A stretch of DNA of 64,000 nucleotides from Laccaria trichodermophora (Eukaryota > Basidiomycota > Agaricomycetes > Agaricales > Hydnangiaceae). The number at the start of each line of letters is the position of its first letter. The stretch's first letter is position 1. Shown one piece after another: positions 34,416 through 45,538 of this stretch. The stretch is from positions 496,001-560,000 of the forward strand of contig JACTVC010000017.1 in NCBI GenBank assembly GCA_018417955.1, written 5' to 3'. Under the pieces are notes generated by a model that ran no database searches, was not told the DNA's origin, and saw only the letters and a program-made list of their open reading frames with translations. The position numbers and the translations under genes are program-made.

Positions 34416-35414
34416 AAGCCAAAGTAGCTGTGAAATCAGCTTCTGTTAGTGCCGAAATTCTTCTTTGATCTCCTGGAAACATTGTTTGACCTTCCGGGAA
34501 CATTGTTTAACCCCCCTGGGAACATTGTTTGACCTTCCCGGAACCTTGTCTGACCATATACAACTGTTGTTTCACCTTCTGGGGAATATTCATACCCACC
34601 ATCATCATTGGTTGATCTTCTGAGCCACCATGTAGTATAAAACAAATTGTTGAAAATTCACTCCAGTCAAGGTTATACATAACCTTTTGAGTTCACACAC
34701 CAGATACATATCAATATGGTTGAACAGAAGTAAGTTGACCATCATTCTGAATCTGCTCGCAATTCTGGAAAAAGACTGGGGGGTAAGGGAGGGCATTCAA
34801 TCTCTTTCTTGATCCATCAATGCGTCACTGAGCACTTACTCATCTTGTAGTATTATCATGAAATGCTTTCAAATCTCCAAAATTTGTCTGTCTTGACATT
34901 CATCTTTACACTGATCATGGAATACAAGACAAGTATTTACTCAGTGACATATTGATTGATCAAGAAAAAGATGAATCAACTCTCTTACCCCCGTTTCAGT
35001 CTGCTGTTGCAGAATGATGGTTAATTTCCAGTTAAGTAACCTAACTTTCAAACACTAGTCAACATGCTTCTGTTGAATCGTATTCATACATATCTGGTAT
35101 GTGAACTCAAAGCATTCTCCCCAGGTTATGTACAACCTTGACTGCGGTGGAAAAAACTTCAGTACAGTTTGTTTTACATGACATTGTGGCCCAGAAGATC
35201 AACAAATGATAATACTGGGTATCTATATTCCGCAGAGGTGAAACAATGTTTCCAGACAGTGAAAGAATAGTAGTGTATGGTTAGACAATGTTCCTGGAAG
35301 GTCAAACAATGTTCCTGGAGGGTCAAACAATGTTCCCAGAGGGTCAAGCAATGTTTCCAGGAGATGAAAGAAGAATTTCGGCACTAACAGAAGCTGAAAT
35401 TTTCGGGTTTCACA
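34416..35414. repeat. Inverted core of the foldback element
   Basis: This ~1 kb centre is an imperfect palindrome. 34440-34560 and its complement at 35237-35400 hold four to five ~24-bp repeats (gggaacattgtttgacct type). The innermost arms (tcttgatccatcaatg… / …attgattgatcaaga) close around 34,890. Confidence 0.8.
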
Positions 35415-37705
35415 GCTACTTTGGCTTCTAGAGAGGCAACACAATATTTCCGGAGGTATTTCGGCACTACCAGCTGATGAAATCTTCGGTTTTAATATCT
35501 ATTCAATGCACATAGTCTTTGGGAGGCAACACAATATTTCCGGAGGGATTTCGGCACTACGACCTGATGAAATCTTCGGTTTTAACATGTGTTGAGTGCA
35601 CATATTCTGTGGGAGGCAACACAATGTTTCCGGAGGTATTTCGGCACTACCTGCCAATGAAATCTTCGGTTCTAATATCTATTCAATGCACACAGGCTTT
35701 GGGAGGCAACACAATATTTCCGGAGGGATTTCGGCACTATGACCTGATGAAATCTTCGGTTTTAACATGTGTTGAGTGCACATATTCTGTGGGAGGCAAC
35801 ACAATGTTTCCGGAGGTAATTCGGCACTACCAGCCAACGAAATCTTCGGTTTTAATATCTATTAAGTGCACATATTTTCTGGGAGGCAACATGATATTCC
35901 CGGAGGTACTTCGGCACTACCAGCTGACGAAATCTTCAGCTTTAACATGTGTTGAGTGCACATATTCTTTGAGAGGCAACACAATATTTCCGGAGGTATT
36001 TCGGCACTACCAGCCGACGAAATCTTCGGTTTTAATATCTATTGAGTGCACATAGTCCTTGGGAGGCAACACAATATTTCCGGAGGTATTTCGGCACTAC
36101 CAACCGACGAAACCTTCGGTTTTAAGATGTGTTGAGTGCACATATTCTTTGAGAGGCAACACAATGTTTCCGGAGGTATTTCGGCATTACCAGCCGATGA
36201 AATCTTCGGTTTTAATATCTATTGAGTGCACATAGTCCTTCGGAGGCAACACAATATTTCCGGAGGTACTTCGGCACTACCAGCGGACGAAATCTTCGGT
36301 TTTAACATGTGTTGAGTGCACATATTCTCCGAGAGCCAACACAATATTTCCATAGGTATTTCGGCACTACCAGCCGACGAAATCTTCGATTTTGATATCT
36401 ATTGAGTGCACATATTTTCTGGGAGGCAACACAATATTCCTGGAGGTACTTCGGCACTACGAGCCGACGAAATCTTTGGTTTTTATATCTGTTGAGTGCA
36501 CATAGTCCTTGGGAGGCAACACAATATTTCCGGAGGTATTTCGGCACTACCAACCGATGAAACCTTCGGTTTTAAGATATGTTGAGTGCACATATTCTTT
36601 GAGAGGCTACACAATATTTCTGGAAGTATTTCGGCACTACCAGCCGATGAAATCTTCGGTTTTAACATGTGTTGAGTGCACATATTCTCCGAGAGCCAAC
36701 ACAATATTTCCGGAGGTATTTCGGCACTACCAGCCGACGAAATCTTCGATTTTGATATCTATTGAGTGCACATATTTTCTGGGAGGCAACACAATATTCC
36801 TGGAGGTACTTCGGCACTACAAACCGACGAAATCTTCGGTTTTAACATGTGTTGAGTGGACATATTCTCTGAGAGCCAACACAATATTTCCGGAGGTACT
36901 TCGGCACTACAAGCCAACGAAATCTTTGGTTTTTATATGTATTGAGTGAACATAGTCCTTGGGAGGCAACACAATATTTCCAGAGGTATTTCAGCACTAC
37001 CAGCCGATGAAATCTTCGGTTTTAACATGTGTTGAGTGCACATATTCTCCAAGAGCCAACACAATATTTCCGGAGGTATTTCGGCACTACCAGCCGACGA
37101 AATCTTCGATTTTGATATCTATTGAGTGCACATATTTTCTGGGAGGCAACACAATATTCCTGGAGGTACTTCGGCACTACAAGCCGACGAAATCTTTGGT
37201 TTTTATATGTATTGAGTGCACATAGTCCTTGGGAGGCAACACAATATTTCCGGAGGTATTTCGGCACTACGAACCGACGAAATCTTCGGTTTTAACATGT
37301 GTTGAGTGGACATATTCTCTGAGAGCCAACACAATATTTCCGGAGGTACTTCGGCACTACAAGCCAACGAAATCTTTGGTTTTTATATGTATTGAGTGAA
37401 CATAGTCCTTGGGAGGCAACACAATATTTCTGGAGGTATTTCAGCACTACAAATTGACGAAATCTTCGGTTTTAACATGTGTTGAGTGGACATATTCTCT
37501 GAGAGCCAACACAATATTTCCAGAGGTACTTCCGCACTACAAGCCGATGAAATCTTTGGTTTTTATATCTATCGAGTGCACATAGTCCTTGGGAGGCAAC
37601 ACAATATTTCCGGAGGGATTTCGGCACAACCAGCCGACAAAATCTTCGGTTTTTATATCTATTGAGTGCACATAGTCTTTGGGAGGCAACACAATATTCC
37701 AGGAG
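35415..37705 (-). repeat. Right arm: ~25 tandem 90-bp units, inverted
   Basis: Reverse-complement orientation of the left arm (gaggcaacacaatattt, tcggcactac, aaatcttcggtttt, gtgcacata). Two unit types partly alternate (acatgtgttgagtgcacatattct and atctattgagtgcacatagtcctt), giving a tendency to a 180-bp period. Confidence 0.92.
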
Positions 37706-38248
37706 GTATTGACCGTTAAATGCAAAGAAAGTGTCCTTGATACAGCATGCCTCATGCTATCTATGCATCCGGGGTGGCTGTCGTATGTCCAGCTGTTATC
37801 TTTAACCCAAAATGAATTCAAGCAATTAACAGGATTTCAGGCTGATATGGAAATATTGATTTATGGCCTGCATGTGTGCTACCGACGGTATTTGCAATAT
37901 GTATCCCATTTTGTGCCGGAGGTGATGTCATCGGCCCGGACTGTGGCTAGACAGGGATTGCCAGGGTTAGGGCTATGGTTCCGCCGGATTCGGCATTTGT
38001 TACACTGAGCATTGGGCCCAACAATGCAGTATAGCGTAATTAATAGCCTTGCAATATTGGGCCCAACCTTGGCTGTTGGGAGTTTAACATGGGCCTCAAT
38101 TGGGCCCAATGGGCCCAATTCATTTTGTGTATCCCTCATTCGGCCCAATTATGCTTCTCATAGTTTTGTTATGTTGGCCCCAACAATGCCCACTTAATGT
38201 CTCACAGACATTGGGCCAAACTATGGCCGAATGGTGTCAACTACGATT

Positions 38249-38316
38249 GGGCCCATTGGGGTAGCCCTATGGTCCATTGGACAATTGACCATGTGAACTA
38301 CTATGGTCCCATTGGG
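38249..38316 (-). repeat. Right terminal inverted repeat of foldback element
   Basis: Complement of 31425-31482. It contains gcccattggggtagccctatgg and caattgaccatgtgaacta. It is followed at 38345 by the direct repeat also found at 31275. Confidence 0.65.
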
Positions 38317-38639
38317 TATCTACTGAATGCCCTGAATTCTTTCGGCTCTGATAACCTTATGAGAACTCGTACGTTACCCGATATCCGCCTACTTGACAGG
38401 ATTGACGCCACTTACTTGCCTTGTGTCCTCCTGCTCATCTCCTGCGCTAAGATCAAGATCTCTTTCCATTGTTTATGCCTTGTATGATCACGAACCACGT
38501 GTCATCTATCCAAATGTGCAAGTAACCCAACAGTCGAGCAAAAATTGGGTATACGTACCCTGTATGCATTCAGATGCTCATTTCGGTTCTGTCTTTGAGG
38601 TCTTCCTAGTAGGTAGATTTCCAGCAGAAACGCAACCCC

Positions 38640-39880
38640 AAGAATAGAACAATTTGTACGACAAAAAAGATCAGCAAATTAGTAAAGAAAAGAAAAAACA
38701 CAGGCAAGAATTGAGCGTATGCGTACAGATGGCTGTGACAATGACGGGAAAGGTGGACGGGTGGGGAATGGATGGGACAGCGCCCAGGGACGAAATGCAT
38801 GGCAAAGTGGATGAGATGCGGAATGGACGGTATGCCGCGGGAGAGTTAAGCACACATTACAAGAACGAGTGAGGCAGAGTATGCGAACGATCGACTTGGA
38901 TACCAACAAACTGGGAGGGAGACAGTACCAGGAAGCAAGAAAGAACTGATATAAAACGCGAGTGAGTGAAAGCCTCATGAAAGGAAGCTGACTCACAGAG
39001 AGAGAGCCTCAGTAACGCGCAACGGCCACTCTCCAAGGCGCCGTGACAAGATACCCCAAACGCGGAATGATGTTCGGAGTGATTCACGTCGGACTGTCTA
39101 AACACAGGCTCGCAGCATCCGAACCCCGCTCCTTCAAGTTCTACCTCCTCTTGCTCACCTGTGGCTAGTGGGAAGGGAAGGTTAGGGAGTGGGCTGCACA
39201 CCAAACTTTCCATACCACCAAGTCCTTGGGGAGAAGGTAAATAGCACGTTTGGATACGGCGCCATTCGTGGTAGCCAAAGGAAGCCACTGTGGAGGAACG
39301 TAAGCGGGCTGGGAAGTATCAAGAAATTTTTCAGCACCTGTTCCCCTCACATCTGCAGGAAGGCATGGCAATGGGGATTGGATTTTGGTAGGGGTCCGGC
39401 ATGGGACTGTTCATTTAAAATAAAGTTAATGGACGTTGTTAAAAAGGGAAAAAAAGAGGCGTACTTTCGATGAGCAAAACGACGAGGAGGTTCTCCCAAC
39501 GGTTGAATACAACCACCATCCTGCGACAGCTCTCTCTTCAACAAGCCAGTCCACAACGTGCGATACGAGGACTAGTTCCGCCTCCAAACGCTGCGAGGTC
39601 TACTATGCGCGTGAGCCTGGCGTCACTGGCGCGGTTGGGTCAGGCGGTGCGGATGACAATGACAGGGAAGGAACCATCTGGTCCTCATCCAGAGTCCTCC
39701 TCGACGTTCGGCTCTCGTCTGTAAGCGTTCTTCCTCCCCCTCCACCTCTTTCCATCGAGCTCAGTGTGTGATCTCAGGCAAGATTTTGAGGTCGACCGTC
39801 GGCGAAGTGAGCGAGTTCAAGCTCGATGAGGAGGGCACGCGCGCGAGGATGTGTTTCTGCATTCGTCGGCGGAGGAAGGG
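38640..39880 (-). pseudogene. Heavily decayed copy F of the multi-TM membrane-protein gene
   Basis: Only scattered matches to 57848-59606 remain: the C-terminal region near 39000-39100 (complement of the APLRAVVRM-like coding DNA, gcgccgtgacaagataccc), the region around 39470-39640 corresponding to the first TM and the GSRAWYEFDL-like segment, and the 5' end near 39780-39870. The 3' tail (38650-38990) is partly kept. Frames are broken throughout. Confidence 0.55.
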
Positions 39881-40041
39881 GAGGTTGTTGGGCTCTCACT
39901 GAGGCAGAAAGCTTTTGCGGTGAGATTTCCAAACCACAATGCAGTGGCGGTGTTCTGATGGTCAGCGTTGGGCGCTTTGACTCGATAAACCACAACCACC
40001 TCACACTCATATCTACCTCGCTTGGGTACCAAAGCTGCAAC

Positions 40042-43000
40042 ATGGGCGAAGCTCATACCTCGTCTTTCCCGAATTGGCAAAACGGCGCCGTGAACAGCGA
40101 ACATATTTCAACGGCGGGGGGAAATGTCAATCACGTCATGGGGGTTTATAATAGTTACGCATCTGCAGAGGCACCACCTTGTAAGATCCTTCCAACATTT
40201 CCTGTTGTTCAACTTATTTCATTCACTCTGTGATGACCAGCACCCAGCCTTGACATCATACTCCGTCCAGAGCCCAATTGCAGCTTCAATTGCGTCGACA
40301 TTCCTTCCTGTCACCCTGATACTCGATCCGAGGTCTTTGAGGAGCTACACGACTGGATTAGGTCGGATAGTAAACATCCCATCTGCTGGCTCACAGGTCC
40401 GATGGGGTCAGGGAAAACCTCTATCGCCCAAACCCTTGCACAGATATACTCCGAGCAAGATACACTCGCTGCGAACTATTTCTTCGATCGTGAAAAGAGA
40501 AATAAAATCGTGCCTCTGGTTCGTTCTCTCGCGCGCAGCATGTGTGCTTTGCATAAGGCTGCGAGGGTTCAGGTTAAAGAAGCTCTTCAGGACGATCCAG
40601 CTATCCTTGCTGATTCGACGACCCGGCGCTATCAATTTCGGAAACTTCTCTTGGACGTATTTCCGACAGTTTTACAGGCAGTTAGGAAGGAGAAAAAAAC
40701 GAAGATCTTTGGGAGAACTCGGCTGGTGGTAGTGATCGACGGAATAGATGGGTGTGTTGATTCGGACGAGATGAGAAAATTTGTTGAGATGCTGGTGGAT
40801 ATATCTTCAACGAGTGACTCTGGCCTTAGCAATGTTCGCATCCTTCTTACGGGCCGAATCGGAGACCACTTTGAGCAGACTCGCAATTCACAAGATTTTC
40901 GTCAAATTGTCAAAATGATAAATCTGCAAAATATCGATACGACGAGGGACATCCGAAAATATTACAAACGTCAACTTTCAATGAAGAGCTCTAGAACCGA
41001 CTCATCGGACAAGCAGCTTAGATCTCTGGTTGCGTTGTCCAAGGGTTCCTTCCATTTTGCCCACAATATCCTCCGTTATCTTGACAAGGAAACGAGCACT
41101 AGGCTTTCTGGTTTGCTCGAAAACTCAAATGATCGCCTCTATGTTTTTTACAGGGAGGTACTAGACCATAGCGTCGCGGAGGAAGTCTCACCTGATTTCA
41201 AAGAGGTTCTAGGGACTGTCACGTATCTGAATTCCCCATTATCCGTAACCGCTTTACGTCGGATTTTCACATCACGGATCGACCCCTTACCCTTCCTTTT
41301 CCAAATCAATGCCCTCCTCTCTATTCCGGCTGATGATAGGCAACCCATTCAACCGATTTGCGAGTCTCTATGGGCATATCTCAAGGGTTCACCAGACTCA
41401 AGACGCTATTGTTCCGATGGTCTTAACGCTCATTTCTCCCTTGCGGCAAGTTGTCTAGAAATTACTGCACAACTCTCAGAAGGGGATGAGTCTGAACGGA
41501 GTACGAAGTTAGGGTGGGTACAACATGCAGAAGCGCAACAGTATGCTTCCGTCCACTGGTTTGACCACCTCCTTAAATGCATCAAAATCAGTAAATCAGG
41601 ACAGTTGGAAGCAATCGCGGGGTTGATGCGTGCAAGCAATGTGCTAGAGGAAAACATTGATATCTTGCTCGACTCTTCGAAGTCTTCATTTACCCTTTGG
41701 ACTAATATTTTAATCTTCAAGGTTGACGACACAAAGACAATACTAGAAAATATGGAGCAGCTAAATATGAGCATGAAGGTGGGTTAATCCTTTTGAGCTC
41801 TGAAGTTTATTTTGTAATTGAGGAAACATCCAGAATGTGGCATGTTTTCAAAATTTGACCCAGAAAATGTCAGAGCTCATTCGGAAACTTAAAGTATGCT
41901 CATAATTCTTTTGTATTTAGACCTTGACAAATTTTCCCCAACAGAAAGTGAGTAAATGACTCTTTCAAATCATAATCATAATCTTCAAATCTGTTTTGCA
42001 GGATGTAAGTTTTTTATTTTTTGAAAATCAACAACATGTCATTGAAAGTATAGATTGTGAGTAATTTGGAGAACTAGAACACATTTTATTATCTTATATT
42101 TAGGTGGTGAGTGATTTAGAATTTTGTACTTTAAAGAGTTCATTCAAGTTCCTATAACCACAAGAAAGTGAGTGCTATTTCTGATTCTCTGGTCACTAAA
42201 TTCATTTTATAAGTGGGTGAGTGATAATGTTAGCTCTGTTGGCCATTCTTGGGGATGTTTTGCAACCAGAATGTTAGTCCTCTCTTTGTCTTGTTTTACA
42301 CAATCTGATCTTTGATGTGCAACACCAGAAGGTGAAATTATTTCAAAGCAGGTGGCTGAATGCTGAATGTTATGGTCACTGTTTTTAGAATGTCACAAAT
42401 TTGTAAGAGCAGTTTTAAGTCCCTGATAATAGTTTCTAAACTGAATTTTCCTCAGTTCGAAAATATCACATGTAGGTATTCTATTTGAAGAATACATAAA
42501 GCTGATGAACTTCTATATAGACTGTCTGTATCTTCTCTGAAACATTTTATTCATCAATTCTCATATTAGAACCATGATTCATCAGGGTGTAAGTAAATTT
42601 ACTTCAAAAATTGAACATTGTATGCTAATATGTATCTAACTAGTATGTTAGTCGCAACCTACCTGGTTTATAAGGTAGTACTGATTGGGTTTTCCATCTC
42701 AATTGTACTGCCAGGGGGTAAGTAACTTTCTATGACTCACATGCAATTATTTAACTTTAAGTGAATGTTACCATTAGGCTGTGAGTCGCTTTGATCTACT
42801 CTCTGATCCTAGTTTGATAAATTCATTTGCAGTATGCAAGTTATTTTACTTGACATTGATATATCTGCCCTCTTATGCTGCAGCACACTCCAGGGTGTAA
42901 GTAAATAATTGATGCCACCTATATTTGCTGCTTGATCACCCTGCAGATTGTGAGAAATCAAGATGCTAAAGTATTATCTGCCTGAGAGTGACATTTGCCA

Positions 43001-43954
43001 TTGCAGGGTACCAGTTTTCCAAAAGTAAGTACACAAAACAGATTCACAATATAAAACTTATTCTCTGTGCAGCCTGTATGTTCCATGTTCATCTTCTGTC
43101 TTACCTAGCATTGAGTTATAATGTAGAATGTGAGAAATCTGCACCATTTATTTTTTGGCTGACTTTTTTCTTTCTCAGACAGTAGGCACTTTCTTGTTTT
43201 CAGTAGTGCCCACAGCTAATTTTCTGCAGCTGGCATGCTCTTTCATTTTTCTCATTGTATATCTAATCCAATAGGATCATCTAATCCAGGAGGTTGGTTA
43301 CCTATTTCCCCTCATAATATGCTATGTCACTTATTTCCCTTTTTATCATTAGAATGCAAGATTCCTTCTTCTACTTTTAATACATAATTTCTAATGGTAG
43401 CTCTATATGTCAATGGCATTCAGATTGTGAGTTCCACGTCATGCTAAAAATCTCTCATAAGTGCTAACATTGCACAGGGAGTAAGCAGCTACTGTTTTAT
43501 ATCTGATGAAGCAACAACTGAAGCAATTTTTTATGCTGTTTCAGGATGTGTGTCATTGATTTTCTTTATCGTTTATTTTCATTTCACTTTTTTTGACTAG
43601 TGGGTTAGTGTTCAGAGTTACTCAACCATATTTTCAATTTATTTCTTCCTATTGCAGAGAAAGCAACTACAAACTGAAAGAGAAAGGCTGAAAAGGCTTG
43701 AGCCTCCACGCATGTCACGGTCATCAACTACAGTCAGCTATATTTGGAAACCTATCTATATTTTTAATAACCTCTTCTTGCTCAGAGCTCACAGAGTCCA
43801 GTTCTCCCTGAATTTTCAGCATCATTTGCAAGGTTTTCAGAGTCAGATTTTCCTTGGTAGAATTGACTCATCTGAGAGGGGGTTCGTCACTATCAGTCAC
43901 TTCCTGCTTGCAATACTAAATATCCAACCAAGTGCAGAAGTGGCAGGTTATTGA
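40042..43954 (+). CDS. STAND/NACHT NTPase 4 with a micro-exon 3' array
   Basis: The main body is two exons (40042-40180, 40241-41778), 559 codons. The N-terminus (NSEHISTAGGNVNHVMGVYN) is a Gly/Asn motif common at the start of agaricomycete NTPases, followed by CHPDTRSEVFEELHDWI, Walker A LTGPMGSGKTS (~100), Walker B VVVIDGIDG (~211) and the sensor-like VRILLTGRI. It resembles NACHT proteins of fungal incompatibility systems. The main frame reaches a stop at 41787 if unspliced. A good donor at 41779 leads in frame to a 20-codon exon (41834-41893), then 29 micro-exons to 43603, then exons at 43658-43732 and 43786-43832 and a stop at about 43952. The 3' gene model rests on splice consensus and frame only. 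Confidence 0.72.
41894..43657 (+). other. Serial micro-exon array (26 single-codon exons)
   Basis: Thirty introns of 46-68 nt lie end to end, separated by exons of 3 nt (26 of them) plus 14, 16 and 18 nt. Examples of [acceptor]codon[donor]: ccccaacag-AAA-gtgagt (41945), ttttgcag-GAT-gtaagt (42002), atttag-GTG-gtgagt (42104), ataag-TGG-gtgagt (42214), ccattag-GCT-gtgagt (42778), ccctgcag-ATT-gtgaga (42947), gcacag-GGA-gtaagc (43478), gactag-TGG-gttagt (43601). The 14- and 16-nt exons sum to 30, so the frame is kept throughout. Three donors are GC (42836, 43233, 43356). The encoded runs read KDIVKWNK, TGYGAYGI and PNTLENIGDW around the longer pieces. The intron sequences are AT-rich and not copies of one another. 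Confidence 0.72.
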
Positions 43955-43974
43955 TCGGACATCATGGATCTAAT

Positions 43975-44320
43975 TTCAGGGATGGGTCTCATTGCATGAT
44001 CATGGCTTTCCTGTGGCTTTTTGGGAAAAAGGGACTTTGGGCCACTCAGGGTACTTTCTGAGAACAATATTTTGGAAATGATGGATTGAGTTTGGGTTTG
44101 TGAGGACCAGAGGGATGGGTTTCGGTGCTTCACCATGGTTGTCCTGTGATTTTTTATTTCAATGGGATTTTTGGGCTGCTGGGAGCACTTGCCGAGAAGA
44201 GCAGCTGGGACATTATTGGGTTTGTGAGGGCGAAAAGATGAATTATGCATCACTATGTTTCTCCCGTGATTTTTTTTTCAAAAGGTTTTCTGGACCGCTC
44301 TCAGAATACTACTAGCCAAG
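43975..44320 (+). repeat. Three diverged ~120-bp tandem units
   Basis: Each unit contains gat(g)ggt..., (c)catg(g/t)tt(g/t)tcc(t/c)gtg(a/g), a t-run, then a ttgggccgctc-like stretch and, in the first two, attgggtttgtgagg. They lie directly downstream of the micro-exon gene. Identity is moderate. Confidence 0.5.
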
Positions 44321-45538
44321 AAGAGTATCTCTTGAAAGGGCTTTCAATGCATGGTCAAGGAATGGATATCCATTTTTAGCGTTGTTTTGGGGTGGAAATC
44401 TAAAATAATTAATAGGAGCACGACCCCCCCTCCAAGAGCTCACAGAGAAACGCAATTTCTGAAATGTGTGCATCGGAGCTCAAAATCCTGCCATATATGT
44501 GGTTTCTACCAACACTAATATAACCGCATACTGCTACGTCTTGGCAGGAAGTCAAGAACACCCACTTCGAATTCGTACGATTCTTTCAGGAGACGGTAAT
44601 AATGCTCTTCCCAAAGGAAAGGCTGTACCCCTCCTTCGTTTGAAAGCTCGGCTGTAAAGTTGTCGAAAGGTGCGGCTAGAAGCTCGACTGTAAAGTAGTC
44701 AGAATGCGCGGCTAGTGTTTCTGCGTCTAGCGTACATAAGTGGGAGGGAGTACCATAAACACGTGTGTTTGGACCAACGTCGAAACGAATAATTTTGAAA
44801 TCGATATGGAATACAACAGTCTTACAAAGAAAGGAAGAGGTAACAGCAGGGAAATAAGAAGGAAAGGCAGAAAAAGGATTGACGTGCGTGTATGCGTACA
44901 ATGACGGGTGGCAGTCACAGAAACAGGTGTGTATACAGGGCATGCGGAGTGTGTGTGGACAGTATGCAGGGCGCGGAACGGACGGGATGCAAGATTATCA
45001 ATCAAGCACACATGAAAAGGACGAGCGGACGATCATCTGGATATCAGCAACCGGAGAGACGGTATCAAGGCAAAGTAGTGATAGGAGAAAAGAGCCATAG
45101 CAAGGGCCGATTATTTGGGAATAGTAGCAGAGGACACGAGCTGAGAGGGATTGACGGGGATCGGTTATCTGGGAAGGACCTGTTCTTCGAGATTGATTGT
45201 GCACCAAGGAGCATTCATCGGAAAACGGGCAGCAAGCTGGGCAGAGAAAAGAAACGCTTAACTGGAATATAATGATAAAACATGAACGGGTTTGCTGCGA
45301 GCCGTGGTTGGATATACGCGTTTGAATCTTGTTCTTGCTCAAGGAGAAAGGACGGGATATACTTGCGGCTGGCTGTGAATACGCGCAGAGGCAATGGACG
45401 TGGACGACTTTGAAAAAGGGCGAAGGGCATTCGAATCGAGCAATAGCTCGGAAGGATTGCGAGGGAACGATAACAGGGCGTTCCAACACCACCGCGAATG
45501 AGAGAGCCGAACCGACCCAGACAGACAGACAGAGAGCC
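44321..45538 (-). other. BTB-like fragment and 3' tail of membrane-gene copy B
   Basis: 44515-44800 (minus) reads FDVGPNTRVYGTPSHLCTLD, ETLAAHSDYFTVELLA and YYRLLKESYEFEVGVLDFLP. The LAAHSDYF word resembles the VLAAHSxYF core of BTB/POZ domains, so this may be a truncated BTB-like exon (low certainty). A short related piece occurs near 60545-60600. 44800-45538 is the same ~0.75 kb tail that follows copies A, C and E. Confidence 0.4.

Larger units (their letters stand above)
31425..38316. mobile_element. ~6.9-kb foldback-type element
   Basis: Large imperfect palindrome centred near 34,885. The outer ends are inverted repeats of ~60 bp (left acatggtcaattgtacc … ccatagagctaccccaatgg; right its near complement at 38249-38316) and are rich in ATTGGGCCCAAT words. 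Inside lie two inverted arms of tandem 90-bp units (31945-34415 and 35415-37705), then a ~1 kb centre that is itself inverted. Long inverted repeats built from tandem repeats around a short core are the hallmark of foldback transposons (FB, Galileo, FARE types). Between termini and arms are unmatched 0.3-kb pieces (31620-31930, 37735-38010) with short coding-like remnants. No transposase is present, so it is non-autonomous. Confidence 0.75.

Noticed and set aside
31945..37705. CRISPR-like regularity
   Set aside because: The whole 90-bp unit repeats with no unique spacers, and the DNA is eukaryotic.
31928..37821. Many open frames of 70-180 codons with repeated sequence in both strands
   Set aside because: Produced by a 90-bp tandem unit, divisible by three and free of stops in several frames. 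No start context, no unique part.
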